Below are positions 58,169 through 58,322 of a stretch of DNA of 58,322 nucleotides, piece by piece (within the stretch, counting starts at the first letter, position 1; each line of letters starts with the position of its first letter). Source of the DNA: an uncultured bacterium (GTDB lineage Bacteria > Cyanobacteriota > Vampirovibrionia > Gastranaerophilales > Gastranaerophilaceae). The stretch spans positions 1 through 58,322 of the forward strand of contig CASFPS010000019.1 in the NCBI GenBank assembly GCA_949296355.1, read 5' to 3'. A model generated the notes under the pieces. The model ran no database searches and had not been told where the DNA came from. It saw only the letters and a program-made list of their open reading frames with translations. A program made the translations under genes and the position numbers.

Positions 58169-58210
58169 TGGGTGTGGTGGGACTCGAACCCACGACCAAT
58201 TGATTAAGAG
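58169..58210. repeat. Right attachment repeat (attR) inside tRNA-Lys
   Basis: Perfect 42-bp direct repeat of 31941-31982. It covers the 3' part of the intact tRNA. Confidence 0.93.
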
Positions 58211-58241
58211 TCAACTGCGCTACCAACTGCGCCACGCACCC
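58169..58241 (-). tRNA. tRNA-Lys (anticodon CTT)
   Basis: The 73-nt cloverleaf on the minus strand starts GGGTGCGTGGCGCAGTTGG. It has an anticodon loop CTCTTAA (anticodon CTT at 34-36) closed by GTTGA/TCAAT, a T arm GTGGG-TTCGAGT-CCCAC and acceptor 3' strand CACACCC with discriminator A. CCA is not encoded. Position 6-67 is a C-A mismatch in an otherwise paired acceptor stem. It serves as the integration site of the element. The last 81 bp of the window, upstream of the tRNA, contain the dyad CGGGAACACTCCCG and nothing else recognised. Confidence 0.92.
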
Positions 58242-58322
58242 ATATGTCTAATTTTCAAATCTGTCGTCCGGCAGTTGTCAGCGGGAACACTCCCGTGTTC
58301 GCTACCTCTCAAAAAATCCTCA

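Larger units (their letters stand above)
31941..58210. mobile_element. Integrated podovirus-like prophage/element in tRNA-Lys
   Basis: The element, about 26.3 kb, is delimited by a perfect 42-bp direct repeat of the tRNA-Lys 3' half (31941-31982 and 58169-58210). Inside are a surface-glycan operon (34.7-43.3 kb), a minimal tyrosine recombinase and amidase, a T7-ordered late module (45.5-56.8 kb), a DUF3800 gene and truncated repressor and integrase ends at 57.6-57.9 kb. The recognised parts lack portal, scaffold and capsid genes and a DNA replication module. It is therefore probably a deleted prophage, though a satellite that borrows a helper's heads is an alternative. The glycan operon is more AT-rich than the flanking chromosome. 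Confidence 0.88.

Overview
The window most likely comes from a gut bacterium of the non-photosynthetic cyanobacterial sister lineage (Vampirovibrionia/Melainabacteria, order Gastranaerophilales). This is inference. It rests on the chromosomal order rplQ-truA-rplM-rpsI that is usual in Cyanobacteria, an AT-rich genome, prepilin-like and TPR secreted proteins, surface-polysaccharide genes of didermic type, and many lineage-style orphan proteins. The standard bacterial code fits every gene read.

Bases 1-31,900 are core chromosome. A minus-strand ribosomal operon (infA, rpmJ, rpsM, rpsK, rpsD, rpoA, rplQ, truA, rplM, rpsI) carries hairpin-forming heptad repeats in three successive gaps. After it come ychF with a phospholipase-C/P1-nuclease-like gene, a divergent S24 repressor/Cys-rich protein pair, the TrkA-TrkH potassium uptake operon with a good sigma70 promoter, def, fmt, dusB, a secreted TPR protein, an orphan ribbon-helix-helix regulator, a 751-residue acidic orphan, an acyltransferase, a 2-oxoacid decarboxylase coupled to gmk, and a five-gene prepilin operon. 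Three of those prepilins share a glycine-rich module and an I-(S/I)-W C terminus. Intergenic stretches of 0.3-0.9 kb are packed with modular dispersed repeats and hold no genes.

Bases 31,941-58,210 form an integrated element of about 26 kb in the 3' end of a tRNA-Lys(CTT) gene. A 42-bp piece of the tRNA is duplicated at the left end, and the intact tRNA lies at the right end. Its right half is a podovirus-like late module on the minus strand whose order resembles the T7 gp12-to-gp19 arm: nozzle-like beta-propeller protein, GNAT-like small protein, three ejection-type proteins, tail fibre, DUF1353, holin-like protein, large terminase. An amidase and a minimal tyrosine recombinase follow. No portal, scaffold or capsid gene is recognisable. 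Next to the tRNA, the 3' ends of an S24 repressor and of a second integrase abut head to head, which looks like a deletion scar. Beside the scar is a DUF3800 gene preceded by a structured RNA candidate.

The left half of the element is a seven- to eight-gene AT-rich surface-glycan operon: Stealth phosphotransferase, GT9, two further glycosyltransferases, PIG-L deacetylase, a ferredoxin/FrhB-pyruvyltransferase fusion, a GNAT and a membrane protein. It lies behind a perfect 13-bp-arm palindrome. The GNAT gene carries a tract of ten G residues near its 5' end, currently in frame, so it is a candidate phase-variable switch. The working picture is a decayed or satellite-like podoviral prophage that carries a switchable surface-modification operon for its host.
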